This document shows, in pieces, positions 5,690 through 6,470 of a stretch of 6,470 nucleotides of DNA. Source of the stretch: Burkholderiales bacterium. Lineage in GTDB: Bacteria > Pseudomonadota > Gammaproteobacteria > Burkholderiales > Burkholderiaceae_C. Below the pieces are notes generated by a model. It had not been told where the DNA came from, did no database searches, and was given only the letters and a program-made list of their open reading frames with translations. Where the stretch lies: NCBI GenBank assembly GCA_005789685.1, contig SXXD01000086.1, forward strand, positions 1 through 6,470, in the 5' to 3' direction. The translations under genes and the position numbers were made by a program. How positions within the stretch are numbered: position 1 is the stretch's first letter; the number at the start of each line of letters is the position of its first letter.

Positions 5690-6470
5690 TTACCTCTTCG
5701 AAGGCGGCAGATCTGTACAACTGCCATGCGCCACCTCGGCTGCCATGCCAATGCTTTCGCCCAATGTAGGGTGTGGGTGAATGGTTTTGCCAATGTCGAT
5801 GGCATCTGCGCCCATCTCGATGGCCAAGGCCACTTCGCCAATCATGTCACCCGCATGTGTGCCCACCATGCCGCCGCCCAAGATCTTGCCGTGGCCATGC
5901 GCCTCGGGTGAATCATCAAACAACAACTTGGTCACGCCTTCGTCACGGCCATTGGCAATGGCGCGGCCTGAAGCCGTCCATGGAAACAGGCCCTTCTTGA
6001 CTTTGATGCCTTGCGCCTTGGCTTGATCTTCTGTCAGGCCCACCCACGCCACTTCGGGGTCGGTGTAAGCCACGCTTGGAATCACGCGGGCATTGAAGGC
6101 ACTGGCTGCCAACTCTTTGTTGCCTTGAATTTCACCTGCAATGACTTCAGCTGCAACATGCGCCTCATGAACCGCTTTGTGAGCCAACATGGGCTGACCC
6201 ACAATGTCACCAATCGCAAAGATATGTGGCACGTTGGTGCGCATTTGAATGTCAACAGGAATGAAACCACGGTCTGTCACGCTCACACCAGCTTTTTCTG
6301 CCGCAATTTTCTTGCCGTTGGGTGTGCGGCCCACAGCCTGCAAGACCATGTCGTAGACTTGCGGCGCAGGTGCTGCCACGCCCTCCTCTGCAGATTCAAA
6401 TGTCACCTCAATACCAGTCTTGGTGGCCTTGGCGCCAACGGTTTTGGTTTTGAGCATGATGTTGTCAAAA
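5690..6470 (-). CDS. lpdA: dihydrolipoamide dehydrogenase (E3), N-terminal part cut by window edge
   Basis: E3 is the FAD-containing flavoprotein that reoxidises dihydrolipoamide on E2 and reduces NAD+ in 2-oxoacid dehydrogenase complexes. Only the C-terminal 259 codons are present. The reading frame is open through the right edge, so the FAD-binding N-terminus and the redox-active CxxxxC lie outside. Visible are the end of the NAD domain (AVGRTPNG), the second FAD motif IFAIGDIVGQPMLAHKAVHEAHVAAEVIAGE, and the dimerisation domain with PSVAYTDPEVAWVGLTE and FPWTASGRAIA. The catalytic His-Glu pair is in HPHPTLGES near the C-terminus. The wording agrees best, from memory, with the pyruvate-dehydrogenase-linked E3 of Burkholderiales, often called PdhL, rather than the E3 of the sucAB operon. 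In that case aceE/aceF would lie off the right edge. A few extra residues (DDSPEAHGHGK) precede GGGMVGTHAGD compared with E. coli Lpd. Transcription ends at the shared terminator 17 bases beyond the stop. Confidence 0.94.
   Translation of the reverse strand, partial: FDNIMLKTKTVGAKATKTGIEVTFESAEEGVAAPAPQVYDMVLQAVGRTPNGKKIAAEKAGVSVTDRGFIPVDIQMRTNVPHIFAIGDIVGQPMLAHKAVHEAHVAAEVIAGEIQGNKELAASAFNARVIPSVAYTDPEVAWVGLTEDQAKAQGIKVKKGLFPWTASGRAIANGRDEGVTKLLFDDSPEAHGHGKILGGGMVGTHAGDMIGEVALAIEMGADAIDIGKTIHPHPTLGESIGMAAEVAHGSCTDLPPSKR

Overview
The window looks like ordinary housekeeping chromosome from a betaproteobacterium, most likely Burkholderiales and possibly Comamonadaceae. The protein wording supports this: the E1 subunit of 2-oxoglutarate dehydrogenase reads FRKLGHNEQDTP, and the dihydrolipoamide dehydrogenase has the pyruvate-dehydrogenase-type tail with HPHPTLGES and CTDLPP. 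Base composition looks about half GC by eye. The placement rests on remembered family resemblance, not on a search.

Layout from left to right. Positions 1-2115 (minus) hold the first 705 codons of sucA (2-oxoglutarate dehydrogenase E1), whose C-terminal end lies beyond the left edge. Positions 2116-2333 are a 218-base non-coding leader with two small adjacent hairpins just ahead of the sucA ribosome binding site. Positions 2334-4238 (minus) hold a complete prpE (propionate-CoA ligase). Positions 4239-4335 are a short spacer with the prpE ribosome binding site and an AT-rich candidate promoter. Positions 4336-4947 (minus) hold a cysteine hydrolase of the isochorismatase-like family. Positions 4948-5039 are a divergent intergenic region ending in a perfect 12-base palindrome. 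Positions 5040-5630 (plus) hold an exported NlpC/P60 cell-wall peptidase. Positions 5647-5672 are a strong bidirectional terminator. Positions 5690-6470 (minus) hold the C-terminal 259 codons of a dihydrolipoamide dehydrogenase, whose N-terminal part lies beyond the right edge.

Three genes belong to central carbon metabolism. PrpE makes propionyl-CoA, SucA decarboxylates 2-oxoglutarate in the TCA cycle, and the E3 protein reoxidises lipoamide for a 2-oxoacid dehydrogenase complex, here probably pyruvate dehydrogenase. The cysteine hydrolase and the peptidase have no obvious link to them. I see no mobile element, CRISPR array, RNA gene, phage gene or defence system. Nothing here is convincingly a new biological system. 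The points most worth a second look are small: the palindrome that replaces a ribosome binding site in front of the peptidase gene, the paired hairpins in the sucA leader, and a proline/alanine-rich insertion in the cysteine hydrolase.
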